Source: Pomphorhynchus laevis | Lineage: Eukaryota > Acanthocephala > Palaeacanthocephala > Echinorhynchida > Pomphorhynchidae | DNA length: 64,000 nt | Assembly: GCA_012934845.2 (NCBI GenBank) | Contig: WNNJ02002652.1 | Location: 186,001 to 250,000 of the forward strand | Direction: 5' to 3' | In this document: positions 44,140 to 56,828 of the stretch, in pieces | How the letters are laid out: every line of letters starts with the position of its first letter | How positions within the stretch are numbered: the stretch's first letter is position 1 | Made by a program: the position numbers and the translations under genes | The notes under the pieces: model-generated | What the model was told of the DNA's origin: nothing | Seen by the model: the letters and a program-made list of their open reading frames with translations, nothing else | Database searches by the model: none

Positions 44140-45700
44140 AAATTTATTAGGGCACTGCGTCTCTCGACTTGGTTAAATGAACGAAATTAAATAAAACATT
44201 GTGCAATGACTTCATTTAAGATAATATCAATATTTGATAGTCCACTGCTAGTTCCCAACAGGCAAAAGAAATTTAGCAGGTTTATCAGGTTAGCCGTAAA
44301 CTTAACCCATCGATCTCCTTCAAAGATTTTTGCGCTAACACCGGGCACTCAAATACGTGGGATAAAGACTCACATCTATCACCACAGAAAAAACACACAC
44401 GAAACTCCACGTTTATGGACGGGTATGCGAGTGCGACAAAACTTGTCGTGATATCCGTGTAAAGAAACCCTCCAAACGAGGGGGCGTTTAGAAGCACACG
44501 GAGACTGCCAACTCGTTTGCGTATTAACTGGTGAAGTGTACAGATGATGATATAGCTTGCTAACCTTATCTGTAGTCTTTTTTATTTTGAATATAATCAT
44601 TGAATCGGAATGAGACATGCTAAGTTGAAATATTTGTGAATGGTTTTAGGGCCAAACCCAGCCAAAAAACGTTAAAAACGTTTAAGATTTTACTATTAAT
44701 ATTTATTCCACCAATTGTGGACATCGTCAGGACACTTAAACATTTAACGCGCGAAGTGGCTACGACGATTTTCGCACATTTCTTTTCGATATGAAGCTTA
44801 AAAGACCACCTACTTGTCAATAGCATCCCCAAGTACGTGTATTGATTACTGAACTCTACCTTCCTGCTGTTTAAACTAATCTCGTCATGTGAGCACAATC
44901 TGCCACCTTTACGAAACTTTACTACCTTTGTTTTAATGATATTGACTTCAATTAGATTATTTGAACAGTAGTTAGCTAGAGCAGTGGTTACGTTTTGAGC
45001 CGATTTCAGATCTTTCGTTAGAATAACTAAGTCGTCAGCGTTAAGAACATAACTTGAAGGGGGGCTCCCTGCATCACACCGGGGGTAGCAATTATTGTGT
45101 CTGATAAAGTAAGTCCGTCGAAAACATTTAATGAATTGGCATAGAGGATATTGCACAAGAGTTTCAGCATACGACCAGATATCAGGAAATCCATCGACAA
45201 TTTACGGGTGATTATTTCTCGATTAACCGTATCAAAAGCCTTTTTAAAGTCAACAAAGATAGCATATAAATGACTCTTGCGTTCGAATTGTAATAACACT
45301 TGTTCACGAACTACCTTAATTGCGTACACCATTGATCAGTGAGGTCGGAAACCAAATTGTTCTGGCGGCAACAGATAATTACGGTGTTTCGATCATCGAT
45401 TGGTTATAAGAGTGGAATAAAATGTATAGGTATGATTTAGCAGGGCGATTCCACGGTACGAGTTGGTATCACTTATATCCTCTTTACCCTTATACAGGAT
45501 TTTTATTACAGCTTGCTTCCATGACACCGGCATTTGATAACCGTATAGAATACAATTGAATAAATGTAGCCAATAACTCGATAATAAATAAAAGGAATCT
45601 TTAATTTGTTCAACACAAAGTTGGTCAGGGCCGGCCGCCTTATTATTAGACATAGAAAAGAGAACAAGTTCCAATTCGGGCAATGAAAATGGGGCATTTA
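44140..45700 (-). mobile_element. APE-type LINE fragment, RT and C-terminal zinc motif
   Basis: Minus strand. NNKAAGPDQLCVEQIK, ILYKGKEDISDTNSYRGIAL (45393-45683). FVDFKKAFDTVNRE, GVMQGAPL (45027-45332). LNADDLVIL, TYLGMLLTSRWSFKLHIEKK (44620-45060). The C-terminal C..C.........H....C knuckle is at about 44360-44400 (CFFCGDRCESLSHVFECP). 5'-truncated, with frameshifts between the segments. In an intron of LRR copy B. Confidence 0.8.
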
Positions 45701-45734
45701 GTTAGTCATTGTCACTGTCCAAGCATGACAGTGT

Positions 45735-45840
45735 TATCAGCGCATTATTATTACGACACATTATTATTACGACACATTATATTACGACACATCGACACAT
45801 TACGACACATATCAGCGCATTATTATTACGACACATTTAT
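45735..45840. repeat. ATTATTACGACACATT tandem repeat
   Basis: Five to six irregular copies of ATTACGACACAT with AT-rich spacers and two TATCAGCGCATTATT blocks. Directly at the 5' truncation point of the LINE at 44.1-45.7 kb. Confidence 0.65.
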
Positions 45841-46990
45841 TATAATTATGATAATATAATTATTATAATTATTATATATTTATAATAATTATTATATAAT
45901 TATAATAATTATAATATATTTTTAATATTTTTATAATTTATATTTTAAATAATATAAAGGATTATAGGATATAATCCTATAGTCCCATTAATATAATCTT
46001 ATTATGATATGATAATAATATGTGCCAATGACAATCTTTAATAAGTAACCACTCAGTTACTTCAACTATTTAATTATTAATAAGATATCAAAATTAATCA
46101 ATGGGTATTTGCAAAATGATATAAAGCATTTGTCGAATTTTCGATCTGACACTTAAATCAGGTACTTTTTACAATAGTCGAAAATTTATGAACTTAATTT
46201 CATATTTTATAATTCCTTTCGATGTTTAAACGCCTTGAATCATAAAATTATATTATGGAATACTAATTTAATAGTTCAAATAGTTCTAATTTATAATATA
46301 ATAATTTAATAATAGTTTAAAATAGTTACTGTAATTAATCAAATTTTTGGTTATAAAAGTTATAATTATTTGAATTTTTATATTTTATTAAAATTAAAAT
46401 ATTATTATTTTTTATTTTATCAGAATAATATATGAGGGAATAATACATGTCTTACCCCCAAAAGTTCAATAGTTTAAATATAAAAAATTATAATAATATA
46501 AAATGATATTATAAACGCCTTGAATGATACAATTCTTTATAATATACTAATTTAGCGATAATTTAAATTTAATAAAATTAAATTAAAATTTAAAATTTAA
46601 ATTAAAAAGTTATAAGCAATATTTTATTAATTTAAGTACATCAATTGATCAAATATTTGGTTATAGAAGTTATCATTATTTTAATTTTTATTTTTTATTA
46701 GATTAATATATGAGAAAATAATATCTGTCTTACTATTAATTGTAAAATAGTTAAAATATAAATAATTCTAATAAAATAAAATAATATTATAATTATGGTT
46801 ATAATAGTAAGGGATATATTTTTATTGAATTTTAGACAGTAAATTAGCGATATCGAATTATGAAAGCATTGAATATCAACGTAATTTTAAAAAACCCTTA
46901 ACATTTAACATAAACATTTACTTTTCATAATATATCGATATTTAATTATATCTCGATTTGAGCTGTTGAAGATATGTTAGGATAGCTAAA
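45841..46990. other. No gene seen; extremely AT-rich
   Basis: Mostly A/T with short internal duplications (for example AATATATGAG.GAATAATA near 46428 and 46707). From about 46800 it belongs to the LRR duplicated block. Confidence 0.5.
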
Positions 46991-47057
46991 CGATTAGCAA
47001 TTTGAACTATTTATTAGTAAGTTCAAATTTTAACTCATCAACAAACCTTTAACTTAC

Positions 47058-47126
47058 AACCGATATTGAAATATTGATTTTGTGATTACATTGATTCTTC
47101 TTATTTGACTGTTTCCTCTCAGATCA
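47058..47126 (-). CDS. LRR exon (copy B; homologue of A 6074)
   Basis: 69 bp, acceptor ACTCTAG, donor GTAAGT. It encodes DLRGNSQIRRINVITKSI. Confidence 0.8.
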
Positions 47127-47589
47127 CTAGAGTAGAAATGAATTTCGCCAAAGATTTTTATTATCAGATACAATAACTTTTAAATTTTATGCTTTAAAAT
47201 TATCTAAAATTTGGTGTGACTTCTATGCACACAGATTTTCACACCAATATTTTCTATTTTAATAAGTTATTAAGATGCGCTTTGTTCAAAAATAAAGTTT
47301 ATTTGACATTCACATTTGTTTGCGTCTTAAAAACAAAGAGATAATAAAGCAAGGATTATTATTTAGAACATAATGCTATATTATAATTTAATAATCTGAG
47401 AAGTGTTTATTTACGGAAACTGTCGTAATTCGATGAATTCTAAAAGATAAAATTCACTCTTTGTATTCGACAGTTTCCTTTATATCAAATACGATGTAAT
47501 ATATCGCAGGTCAATCCTCTTAGACGAAAAGTCATTAGAAAAGTAGACGAAACAGATCTCCATCATTTTAGTGATGACCTTAAGTAAGG

Positions 47590-48010
47590 ATATGAGACGA
47601 TATGCCAATTTATTATGTTGCTATGTTGGGTCGAGGAATAGAGTAACATAGAAGTTCATCATGATGACCTCTAATACTTATTCTGATACATAAATTAATT
47701 TTTAATAAAAATTAATTTGGATGAATAATAAACAATATACTTTGTATTATTATAAGATAATTGATAATCAAATTTCATCAGAGGAAATACATCATTAGCA
47801 TGTATTTGACCCTGATGCTATGTCGAGAAATAGTGGCAGAAATCTGCTAACATAGATAAAATGAATCCTTATTAATATAAATTGTATAAAATCGTATATA
47901 ATTATTTATTATTTTTTAAACAATAGAATGTATATTTATTATTATTTCTAATTATTTATTAAAACTTTTATTTTTTTATAATATAAAATACCTACACTCA
48001 GTTAACTTAT
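47590..48010 (+). mobile_element. Penelope-like 3' tail, two tandem partial units
   Basis: Unit 1 (about 47600-47690) has CTATGTTGGGTCGAGGAATA and GATGACCTCTAATACTTATTC. Unit 2 (about 47725-47870) starts with AATTTCATCAGAGGAAATAC and repeats CTATGTCGAGAAATAG. The terminal ATACCTACACTCAGTTAACT is near 47988. No RT. Sits in an intron of LRR copy B; absent from copies A and C at this site. Confidence 0.6.
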
Positions 48011-48503
48011 TTGATTCATGCAGCCAGATTTTCACAATAGTATAACTCATTTTTAATAAGCCAAGATGCGTTTTGTTTAAAATACAAACTTATTTGCATT
48101 TTACATTTGCTTTCCGTTTTAGAAACAAAAGATACTGAAGAAGGAACGCTTATTATTATTTAGAATATAATTTTATATGATAGTTTGATAATGTTAAGTA
48201 AATTTAAATCAATTACGACAATTCTTAGATAATTTATTAATGAAATTAATTAATTTCTTTCTCAACAGTATATAATTTCAATATATAATTTATATATATT
48301 TCACACAGTGTATAATTTCTTAATTGTTGCTACACAAATGTTACGTAGTACAATGAATTAAGTTTGTAAGACATAAGTTTAGACATAAGTTATAACTTAA
48401 GTCTAAACACCAACTCACAAATTATTTAATAACAATTTTATAAATTGCTTTTAAACAATAAATTGATGTAAACTGCTTAAAGAACACAAAAATTAAATCT
48501 TAC

Positions 48504-48572
48504 ATTAAAGGGACATTCCACGGGAAGCTGATATTGATATCTATTTCATACATATCTGAATTTGCTAGAATT
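48504..48572 (-). CDS. LRR exon (copy B; homologue of A 7184 and C 21734)
   Basis: 69 bp, acceptor CTATAG, donor GTAAGAT. It encodes ILANSDMYEIDINISFP. Confidence 0.78.
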
Positions 48573-48618
48573 CTATAGAACAACAAAATAGTGACAGGGT
48601 TGAAGTATTAACTGTTAC

Positions 48619-48690
48619 AGCTTTCGTAGTTGTGTATAAACACCAATGTCGTATCGTTGTATATTCTTTAGTGGATTATTACTGAGATCT
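48619..48690 (-). CDS. LRR exon (copy B; homologue of A 7301 and C 21615)
   Basis: 72 bp, acceptor TTTTAAAG, donor GTAACAG (GTATAAAG in A and C). It encodes DLSNNPLKNIQRYDIGVY. The next intron is 46 bp. Confidence 0.8.
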
Positions 48691-48799
48691 CTTTAAAATT
48701 ATAATAAGAAACAGCATAATCACAATGAAGTTGGTATGACAAAATATATTAAATATGTCAGTCATCTGTTATTGTGCAATGTTACATACCCAGAACACA

Positions 48800-48880
48800 T
48801 ACGAGCTAATTTATACTCCACGATTATTCGCATTAGCATAACCGATTTTAACTTCGGATTTTGCAAATTGACAATCCAGA
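48800..48880 (-). pseudogene. Decayed LRR exon (copy B; homologue of A 8146)
   Basis: Peptide-like stretch NLQNPKLKSVMLMRII aligned with copy A 8146-8202. The acceptor reads AA in place of AG, and the length no longer keeps phase 2. Probably skipped. Confidence 0.45.
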
Positions 48881-49613
48881 GGTATTTAAGTATTTCTTGT
48901 CATAGACACATCAACTGATACGCTAATGTGGATCGATCGAATTCAGAAATTATTAAGTATAAACGGGATAAGTACGAACATGTAGAGGCTGAAAATCATT
49001 CCTCAAAGTGTTTTCAGTGTTCCTCTTTAGACAAATATGTCCATAATACTCATTTCTAAAAATGTTCCTTATAAATATTCATTATTCATATATCGAGTGA
49101 TTCGCTCTGAGCTTCGACTCTATTTCCAACTTTATCTACACAATGACTGCACGATTGTGGTCGATCGAATTAATTTAAAGATCTCACTCTCTGTAAAATC
49201 AAAATAAGAATTGTATATTAGGCTGTGTATTAGATGGATAAGAGTGATCTACAACTTTGTTTTCAAATGCGCTTTTAAATTCGAAGCAATAATTACGTTC
49301 AGCCAAAATGTAAATTATAAAATTTTTAATTTTATAAAAATTAATGAGGGTAGAGTACATTAACATTAATCTATAGCATGCAAATACAAAATATAATTAA
49401 TCTTATCTCTTGAAATTTTAAACCAAAAAATATTGATGCTATTTTTTGTAACTGTTTAAAACAAATGGCGGTATTATTACGGACACAATATTGATAAGTC
49501 TAGACATTATAAAATAAGACAAATTAATTTAATTTATTTATAAAGCACACAAATGTTGATGAACATATACTTTTACTTTTAATACAATTTTAAATCTACA
49601 AAAAAACACTTAC

Positions 49614-49685
49614 AATTCTTCCAGGTATATCATTATTTGTGAAAAACTATCATCGACAGTATTAATCATATTTGACGAAACATTT
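49614..49685 (-). CDS. LRR exon (copy B; homologue of A 8508)
   Basis: 72 bp, acceptor CATTTAG, donor GTAAGTG. It encodes NVSSNMINTVDDSFSQIM. Confidence 0.8.
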
Positions 49686-50096
49686 CTAAATGTCGTAATT
49701 CTAATTTTTTATTGATCGAATATGTAATATAGTTTTGAAGTGCAAGACTTCAAAGCATGTTATCAGAACTTATGCACTTTAAGTACATAACGAAAAATAA
49801 TAAAATAATGATAATAATTTTTTAAAAAATTAATCTCTAAAAAATGACGGTAAAGTTAAACAAAATGAAAGAATATTTGTAAGATTTTAAAATTGTATTT
49901 ACCGAATTGATAATTAAATTAATTATTATGCATATCCTTAGACAAAGACACTTTTTTCTAAATTTTTGTAAAGTTTAAACTAGAATATATCTGATTACCT
50001 CGTCATAACTAATAAAATTTTAACTAAATGATAATTTATCGCTAAGCTTAATACGATGAAAATTATGGTATCATGAATATATATAATTATTTTTAC

Positions 50097-50150
50097 AGGT
50101 TCGTCTTTGCCTTGAAGATAAATATATTATCGGGAGATCGAACTCTTACG
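50097..50150 (-). CDS. Short LRR exon, tentative (copy B; homologue of A 8882)
   Basis: 54 bp, acceptor CTAAG, donor GTAAAA. It encodes VRVRSPDNIFIFKAKTN. Confidence 0.5.
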
Positions 50151-50750
50151 CTTAGCTTAAAATATAAATGCATCGGATGTTCATGCAAACTACACCAAAA
50201 TGGTTATATTGCATAATCATATTACCAAATACATACAGGATCCTTAATAAATACATTAATCAGTGACGATTTTTAATCAATGACGGTAATATTATGGAAA
50301 CATTATACAGAATATTTGATAAATACGAATTTAAACGCAATCAATTTGTAAAAAATTGTATATGCATATAAGGCATAAAATACGTTTCTGTCGATAAAAA
50401 AGCATACTTGGATTATACCATCATAAAATACTCTTCAACACTGAGTTATCATATGTTGATAACTCAGTGACGGATGTTATCCGAAATGTAACCAAAATGA
50501 TTATATTACATAGACATTATGAAAATATTATACAGGATATTTAATAAACATGAATTTAACTGCAATCAATTTGTAAAAAATTGTATACTTTTTATATTTA
50601 ATATTTTTCTTTAAAAATATTAAATATAAAAATATTTACATTTTAATATTTTTTATAATTAATATGTGCTTGTAAAATACGCTTTAACTTAGTGTTTTTG
50701 AAATCAATAAATAATATTCTGTTGTAAAATAGGTTCTCTAATACACGTAC

Positions 50751-50822
50751 AGTATTTTTGTCTGACTTATATCTTGGCAATCCGAACCCAGGAGATCTTC
50801 TAGTAAATTGCCAGATACATCC
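50751..50822 (-). CDS. LRR exon (copy B; homologue of A 9238)
   Basis: 72 bp, acceptor TTTGTAG, donor GTACGTG. It encodes DVSGNLLEDLLGSDCQDIS. Confidence 0.8.
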
Positions 50823-50870
50823 CTACAAAAATGAGTAAATATAAAACCCAAACAATCGCTAAAAACTTAC

Positions 50871-50936
50871 AAAACACTTGTGACGTAAAACATTCTGACT
50901 GACCTTACATTCTTAATGTGATTTCCTGATAGATAT
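50871..50936 (-). CDS. LRR exon (copy B; homologue of A 9357)
   Basis: 66 bp, acceptor TTCTTAG, donor GTAAGT. It encodes YLSGNHIKNVRSVRMFY. The next intron is 48 bp. Confidence 0.78.
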
Positions 50937-51329
50937 CTAAGAACAGTAAAATATCGTGTTCCACATAATAAAATGACTTCGTAGAGTATGAGCTCGAAAA
51001 ATATTGTGTAATCAAATTTTAAAGAATTACCGTTTCTATTAAAGTACAATCTTTATTACGCCAAGCCTTATTACGTTTCTGTTACAGTAAAATTTTAGAT
51101 TTTTGAAGATAATGGTGTTCTGTTAGATTCTCATTTTGAGGACTTTCAATTGCTACCACATCAATTTAAGATTAATTGTCAAGAGACATTAATGTTTAAA
51201 ATTTCAACTACTTTTAAATTTTACAATTAAAACTGAATCGATTTATGATAAATTGTATACTTATACACATGAAAGCTGGCAATTTCACAAAAATTACAGT
51301 GCGCTTGCAGCTGCAACAAAAGTCAACAT

Positions 51330-51620
51330 CAATCTAGATAGCTGACAACTTAATATCTGATAATAATTAGTTCAAGTACTCGGGATATGGTTCCATAGTG
51401 ACGGTAAATACTCCAAATATATTGGGAGATGGTTCTTATACATTATTTTCCTGATATGTCGTAAATTCAACGTTTTGTCTTCAATCAACATTGCAATTTT
51501 TTCAATTAATCTATTTTCCTTTCGTGCGAAAATATTATGAAATCTGCGTAATGATCGAAAAAACGAAAATTCCGTACAGGCGAACAAAATTAAGTTCGTT
51601 AGCAGCATGCCCGGATTAAG
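51330..51620 (+). mobile_element. Old LINE RT-thumb remnant in an LRR intron (copy B)
   Basis: Plus strand: SSSTRDMVP-type thumb sequence, where the second frame reads FKYSGYGSIV. It corresponds to 9835-10170 in copy A at the same intron position. Shared by duplication. Confidence 0.55.
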
Positions 51621-51634
51621 ACAAAATTAGAAAG

Positions 51635-51755
51635 AGAACGCATTCTAAGCAGATAACTTGGAGAACGCATTCTAAGCGGATAACAAAGAAAACGCATTCT
51701 AAGCGATAACTCGGAAAACGCATTCTAAGCGGATAACTTAGAGTACGCATTTTAA
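51635..51755. repeat. Minisatellite, 25-27 bp unit
   Basis: Four and a half copies of AACGCATTCTAAGCGGATAA plus a variable end. Found in copy B next to the old LINE remnant and absent from the same place in copy A, so it arose after duplication. Confidence 0.8.
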
Positions 51756-52172
51756 AAGAGTTGTTTCTGGCTGGATCACTGAAATGAGACACCGATGTAT
51801 GATGTGATGTGAAGAAAGTAATCTCATAGCTTCCCGTAAAATGTTTCGATTTATCAAAAGTGTACTTGGTTCTTTAACATAGGATCACGACGCGTCTGAA
51901 TCTTTAGACAGTCTGAACAACCCAACATGAACGTTGGATATTGTAGTCGATTTACAATTAATTATATTTTGTCACGATGATGTAATGATAACTCTGAATA
52001 AGCAGCCATAATATGTTTTTACACATGTCGATAGAATGTGTGATAGTGTAATGTCTTTGCTAAGCGAATACTAGCACATGATAAAATATAAAAATAAAAT
52101 ATAAACACAATATATAAAACAAGTGTGACTTTGTAAAATTGTGATACAATTTGTTAAAGAATAATTACTAAC

Positions 52173-52241
52173 ATTTCGTATTTAGAATTGTACTTGCATG
52201 TGAAACGAACATATTCACGTAACGAATTGCGATTCAGATAT
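52173..52241 (-). CDS. LRR exon (copy B; homologue of A 10470)
   Basis: 69 bp, acceptor CATTTAG, donor GTTAGT. It encodes YLNRNSLREYVRFTCKY. Confidence 0.72.
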
Positions 52242-52752
52242 CTAAATGAAAAATATGAAGAAATGCACGCAATCGGTTAATATATTTTTATTGTTTAATA
52301 AATATTTGCTACATTTAAATATTTAGATAATTACTTTCATTAAAATATTTTACTTTTTTTAGTGAATCATTATGGTCGCTAAACCGTTTTGTTATTTTTT
52401 TATTCAAGAAATAATCGTTTAATTTTTTCTTCAATAATTTTGATAGATGTTTAGTTTTTACTTTCATTAAAAATTTATTAATTTAATTGACGTATTATAA
52501 TAAATGTTTCATTTAATAAGAATTCCGCTTTGCTTGTAAAATGTGAATAAGATATAAAACGAATACACAAAGATTTTCTAATTAATTTTCAATTTATATT
52601 GCTCAACAAATTTATTAATGCATATAATCTTATTTGGCAGCAATCGATTTACGAACACATGATTATATTAAACTGCTTGATTATACATTATATTGTCCTA
52701 ATAAATTATTTTAAAACACATGTATCATTTAAATAATTAAAGAATTAATGTC

Positions 52753-53450
52753 TTGTTTAAAGTATTAATACAAGATATTAAAGATTCGATTCGTAATTTA
52801 ATGGCAAGCATCATTTCGGAAGTATTTCCTTGTATGGAAATTGAACCAACATTATTTCCAGTACCGACCGGATTTTTGATGGAATCAAATACAACGACTC
52901 TAGATTCGGATGCACGATTGGACATTTCATGTATGGGGTTGGGAGGATCAAGATTTGAGCGGACATTTTTTGATGTCACTATCTTCTCTACAGTTGCTCA
53001 ATCTTATGTCAACTGCGGCACATCTTCTTAGTTTCAATATAACGAATTGAGGAAGGTAGCCAAATACGAAGAATGTGTACGCAGAATCGAACGCGGATCA
53101 TTCATTCCGTTAGTATTTTCAACAGTGGGAAGTTTTGGCGGTGATGCTGGAAGACTTATCAAGACGATTGCTACGGCGATGTCACAAAGAAGCACTTCAA
53201 CTTACTTAGACAATGTTACGAAGATAAAGAGGACGATGTCCTTTGAATTTGTGCGTGCATCATCTGCTTGCATGCGCGCGGCACGGTCGACCCGTGGAAG
53301 GGCGACTTTTTCAACTTAAGAAAAAGCTGACTAACTTAATCAGTTTTTCATGTAATTTTTACTATGATATTACGGCCCATTTGAGGGTAACGATTTTTGT
53401 ACATTCTTCAATAAGTATTATTAAAAAAGATATTAAAGAATATTAATTAA
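52753..53450 (+). mobile_element. REL-type endonuclease fragment of a non-LTR element
   Basis: Plus strand. EIEPTLFPVPTGF, DSDARLDISCMGLGG, RFERTFFDVTIFS, then YEECVRRIERGSFIPLVFST and a helical C-terminal end. Same domain order as 33178-33579. The D...FFDV pattern fits a PD-(D/E)xK nuclease. One frameshift or stop near 53030 splits it. Only the 3' end of the element is present, in an intron of LRR copy B. Confidence 0.72.
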
Positions 53451-53864
53451 ATAAAAATTAAGAATTAATATCTTGTTACATCTTGTATTTATATGAAATT
53501 TGTAATTCAGTATTTACAAAAATCTAGTATTTTAACAATCATGAATAATCCAAGTAATAACCACAGGCTTATTGGTATTAAAACAGTTTTATATTCTATA
53601 AAAAACAGCATTTATTTCTTTTACCATCAACTATTTATCAACAATAACCTGTCAACAAATATATAAATCAAAAACAACATGTAATATAAGCAATCTAATA
53701 AGCAAAATATTCTCTTGCATTAATATAAAATAATTATAAATATAATTTAAAATAATTAAATTTTTTCTACAGCTACGATAATCTTTGGATCAAAATTGAA
53801 CAATTAACTGAATGTACATATTTTGTACGATTTTTTGAGCACTTTATTTTAATTTGTAAAACAG

Positions 53865-54266
53865 AAAGATGTTATACTGCTCTATGCTTTAATCCTAAAC
53901 ATATGTCTGCAAACTGGAATATGAATATCGACACGAACCAGTTGCAACACGATCTACAACAAATATCATCCTGCGCCGATATTAATACTCAGTGGATCAT
54001 TAGAGTGCAGGTACTGAGCACTAAGGTTTCAACATGCTCTAATATTTGGATGGTGTATATATAATTCAGCTAGTCGTTGAACAATTGCATTAAACTTTCC
54101 TACGAATCTGTACTCTCCTTTAATTCGAATATTAAATGATTTTAGATTTGTTATAACTCAGTGAATCGACTGATTGTGTTGCAACTGATCAGTGATGATA
54201 TTCGTACACTAGTTTGAAGATACATGTTTAGGATTGAAGCATAGAACAGTATAACATCCTTACATT
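53865..54266. repeat. Inverted-repeat element, arms about 95 bp
   Basis: Left arm about 53870-53965 and right arm about 54170-54266 are inverted copies, sharing GATGTTATACTG.TCTATGCTT, AATCCTAAACAT and CAGTTGCAACAC. An extra 60-bp direct repeat (54128-54185 and 54308-54356; TTAAATGATTTTAGATTT) straddles the right end. Possibly a decayed foldback or MITE. No target duplication is clear. Confidence 0.55.
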
Positions 54267-54705
54267 TCACAGATTTAAATGTAAATATCTTAATCTTTTC
54301 AAAAATTCGAATATTAAATGATTTTAGATTTTTTATAACTCAGCGAATCGACTGATATATACGATATCGTGTATGAGAATAAATATTCATGAATCTCAGA
54401 AGGATGTGTTGATGTAGGTATTAATAATATAAGCTGCTTATAGTATAAGCAGCAAGTAAAATATATGATACAAATCTTACATTCTTGTTTGGTAATCATT
54501 TTTGTTTCTTAACAGCTGTCAAAATTAAAATGATATTTATAATTTATTTTATTAATGCATGATTTCGTTGTTGATATAAATTTAATATCCAAATTAATAA
54601 ATTAATATAAATTTAATACCAAAATACGATAAATTATATTATTTTTGAAAGCAGTCGATTTTAGATGAATTTACGATTATTTAAATCTAATTTAATGAAA
54701 CTCAC

Positions 54706-54771
54706 ATCTTGCAAAGACTAGCAATATTTTCTGGAAGAATATCACTTGATATGTACGTTTCACTGAGATCA
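54706..54771 (-). CDS. LRR exon (copy B; homologue of A 10764)
   Basis: 66 bp, acceptor AAATTTAG, donor GTGAGT. It encodes DLSETYISSDILPENIAS. Confidence 0.75.
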
Positions 54772-55199
54772 CTAAATTTGAAAAAATAATTATAAAACTC
54801 AGTTAAGGTTTTGTTATTTTTATATTTCAAATGCAATTTGAAATTCTATCCAGTTTAATATTTTAGATTTGATGTTTGCAATCTAGCGTATCGTGTAATG
54901 ATAATATTAATGACGTTGAAAAAAATAACATTTTAGTAAAATATGGAACATATTAAAAGTAAGCTAAACAGTTTCATTCTTTTATTTTTGAGTAAAATAT
55001 TAAAATAGTTTTAAACGAACAAATTAATAAGTATCACTATGTTGATATTATTATGCATTCTTATGCTTTATGTTTTGACAAAATATGGATCATATTTGAA
55101 ATTACCTAAACAATATCTTTTTTATTTTTAATCGATCAAAATACAATAATCCGCTTAATTAGCACAAAACAACAGCTAAACATCTATTATCGTTTTGGT

Positions 55200-55765
55200 A
55201 TTTATTTACCAAAATAAATATGCGTGACGACGTCCAGTCGTCGCGTGTAAGCAATTTTGTCGATTTATGGTAAGCTTTCGAGAATATCAACAGTCAACTT
55301 CTCATAAAAAAATTTAATCTTCAATATCACATGTCTAAGGCCTTCCTCGACACATTAAATCGTATGTTGTAACCGAATGAAGTGTGCATTTTTGAAGGCG
55401 CTTATTTTTCCGCTCCAATTACTAAAAACAAAAGAGTCAGGCAAGGTCACCCACTAAGTCCACTCTTTTTTTCATTTTTTGTAGGATATCTACCAACTTA
55501 CTTGCAAACGATACCACCCACTCCAAAATCATTATTTTCTCAGACAACCTGCTAATAGTTCCTACAATTAAAATCGTCAAATTCATACTTGAACGACTTA
55601 ACATGTACTGTATAGAAAACGGCGTTACTGTCAACAATTTGAAGACCAAAGCCATCAAATTTTACCATAGAAGACGCTTTGCTAATTTCGATAAACTTAC
55701 GCTAGACTGTTGACCTATCGAATTCATCAAGTGTATAGTAAAGTCACCTTCTACCATTCAGCCTA
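55200..55765 (+). mobile_element. APE-type LINE RT fragment
   Basis: Plus strand: FVDLW.AFENIN, FLDTLNRML, RVRQGHPLSPLFFSFFVGY (about 55430-55490), then CIENGV-like VTVN and KLTLDC. Similar to the RT region at 44.6-45.2 kb, with several frame breaks; only palm and thumb start remain. In an intron of LRR copy B. Confidence 0.72.
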
Positions 55766-56396
55766 ATGCAAAATTTTTATTAAAATCAATTAATACAAAT
55801 TAACGTTAGTGATCACATGAGAATAATGTGATTGGATTCATTTGGACAGTTTCGAAAAAATGAAATTAAAAGTAATATATTGACAATAACACACTGTTAT
55901 GTCATGTAATAATCTTAAAATTAGATTCAATATAATCTACTTATAAATGAATATATTGTGGTATAAATGAATATATTGAAATATTAAATCAAACTAAAAC
56001 AAAACTTAAATTTAATAATCGAAATTGAATACATTTTTGAATATAGTTTGTAACATGAAATATATAACTTGTATAAACAAACCATTCTGCCATAAACCGT
56101 TAAACTGAAAATTGTAAAGAGAAGTGTATTTTTCAGTATGAACAAAATAATGACTTTGATTATTCTGTAAACATATAACCGGAGAACCAATATAATCTAG
56201 TCATTTGAATTTCAATAATATAAAAAATTACCAAGTTCAATAAATTAAATATATTTTTTTAAACTTTATACCTTCATATAGCGATTATTATTAAAAGATG
56301 GTTCGACGATTACATAAAATTTTAATTTCAAAATTAAACAAGCAAACTTAAAAGCTTTAAATTTTAAGGTAAATCGTTTCGTTAGTAAATTTTAAT
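55766..56396. other. Intron of LRR copy B; no gene seen
   Basis: AT-rich sequence between the LINE piece and the seven-exon LRR cluster. The small frames here are low-complexity. Confidence 0.45.
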
Positions 56397-56402
56397 ACTT
56401 AC

Positions 56403-56474
56403 ATTTCAGTAAGGCCTGTAAGACTGTCAAATATGTTTTGCTCAAAAGTTAAATCTTGATTATTCGCAAGATTT
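56403..56474 (-). CDS. LRR exon (copy B)
   Basis: 72 bp, acceptor GTCAAACAG, donor GTAAGTA. It encodes NLANNQDLTFEQNIFDSL, then TGLTE-M, an almost canonical extracellular-type LRR. Confidence 0.85.
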
Positions 56475-56526
56475 CTGTTTGACATACGGAACGAATTAAA
56501 TTCTTTGAATTCAAAATAACACTTAC

Positions 56527-56607
56527 AATGTAGATAGCATTCTTGCATTTCCATACAACAAAAATCCAGCGAAATAGACGTTACGAATTTGATTAAAAGA
56601 ACAGTTG
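56527..56607 (-). CDS. LRR exon (copy B)
   Basis: 81 bp, acceptor TTTGAACAG, donor GTAAGTG. It encodes NCSFNQIRNVYFAGFLLY, ending MLST-L. Long repeat. Confidence 0.75.
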
Positions 56608-56661
56608 CTGTTCAAAAGGAATTTTTGAGAGTAAAAGTTAAAGAGTTTATTAAACACTTAC

Positions 56662-56730
56662 AAGACACGAAGCGATGGTGTTAGCACCCATTGTATTGTA
56701 AGCAGAGTTAATTTATTATTCGAAAGGTCC
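56662..56730 (-). CDS. LRR exon (copy B)
   Basis: 69 bp, acceptor TTCTAAAG, donor GTAAGTG. It encodes DLSNNKLTLLTIQWVL, ending SLRV-L. Textbook LxLSNNKL. Confidence 0.82.
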
Positions 56731-56828
56731 CTTTAGAAAAATGGGACAAGTGTTAAAACGTTTTGAGTAAACATTAAATAATATCTAAGCAATAATATCT
56801 ATATTTATCTGTTATTAAATACACTTAC

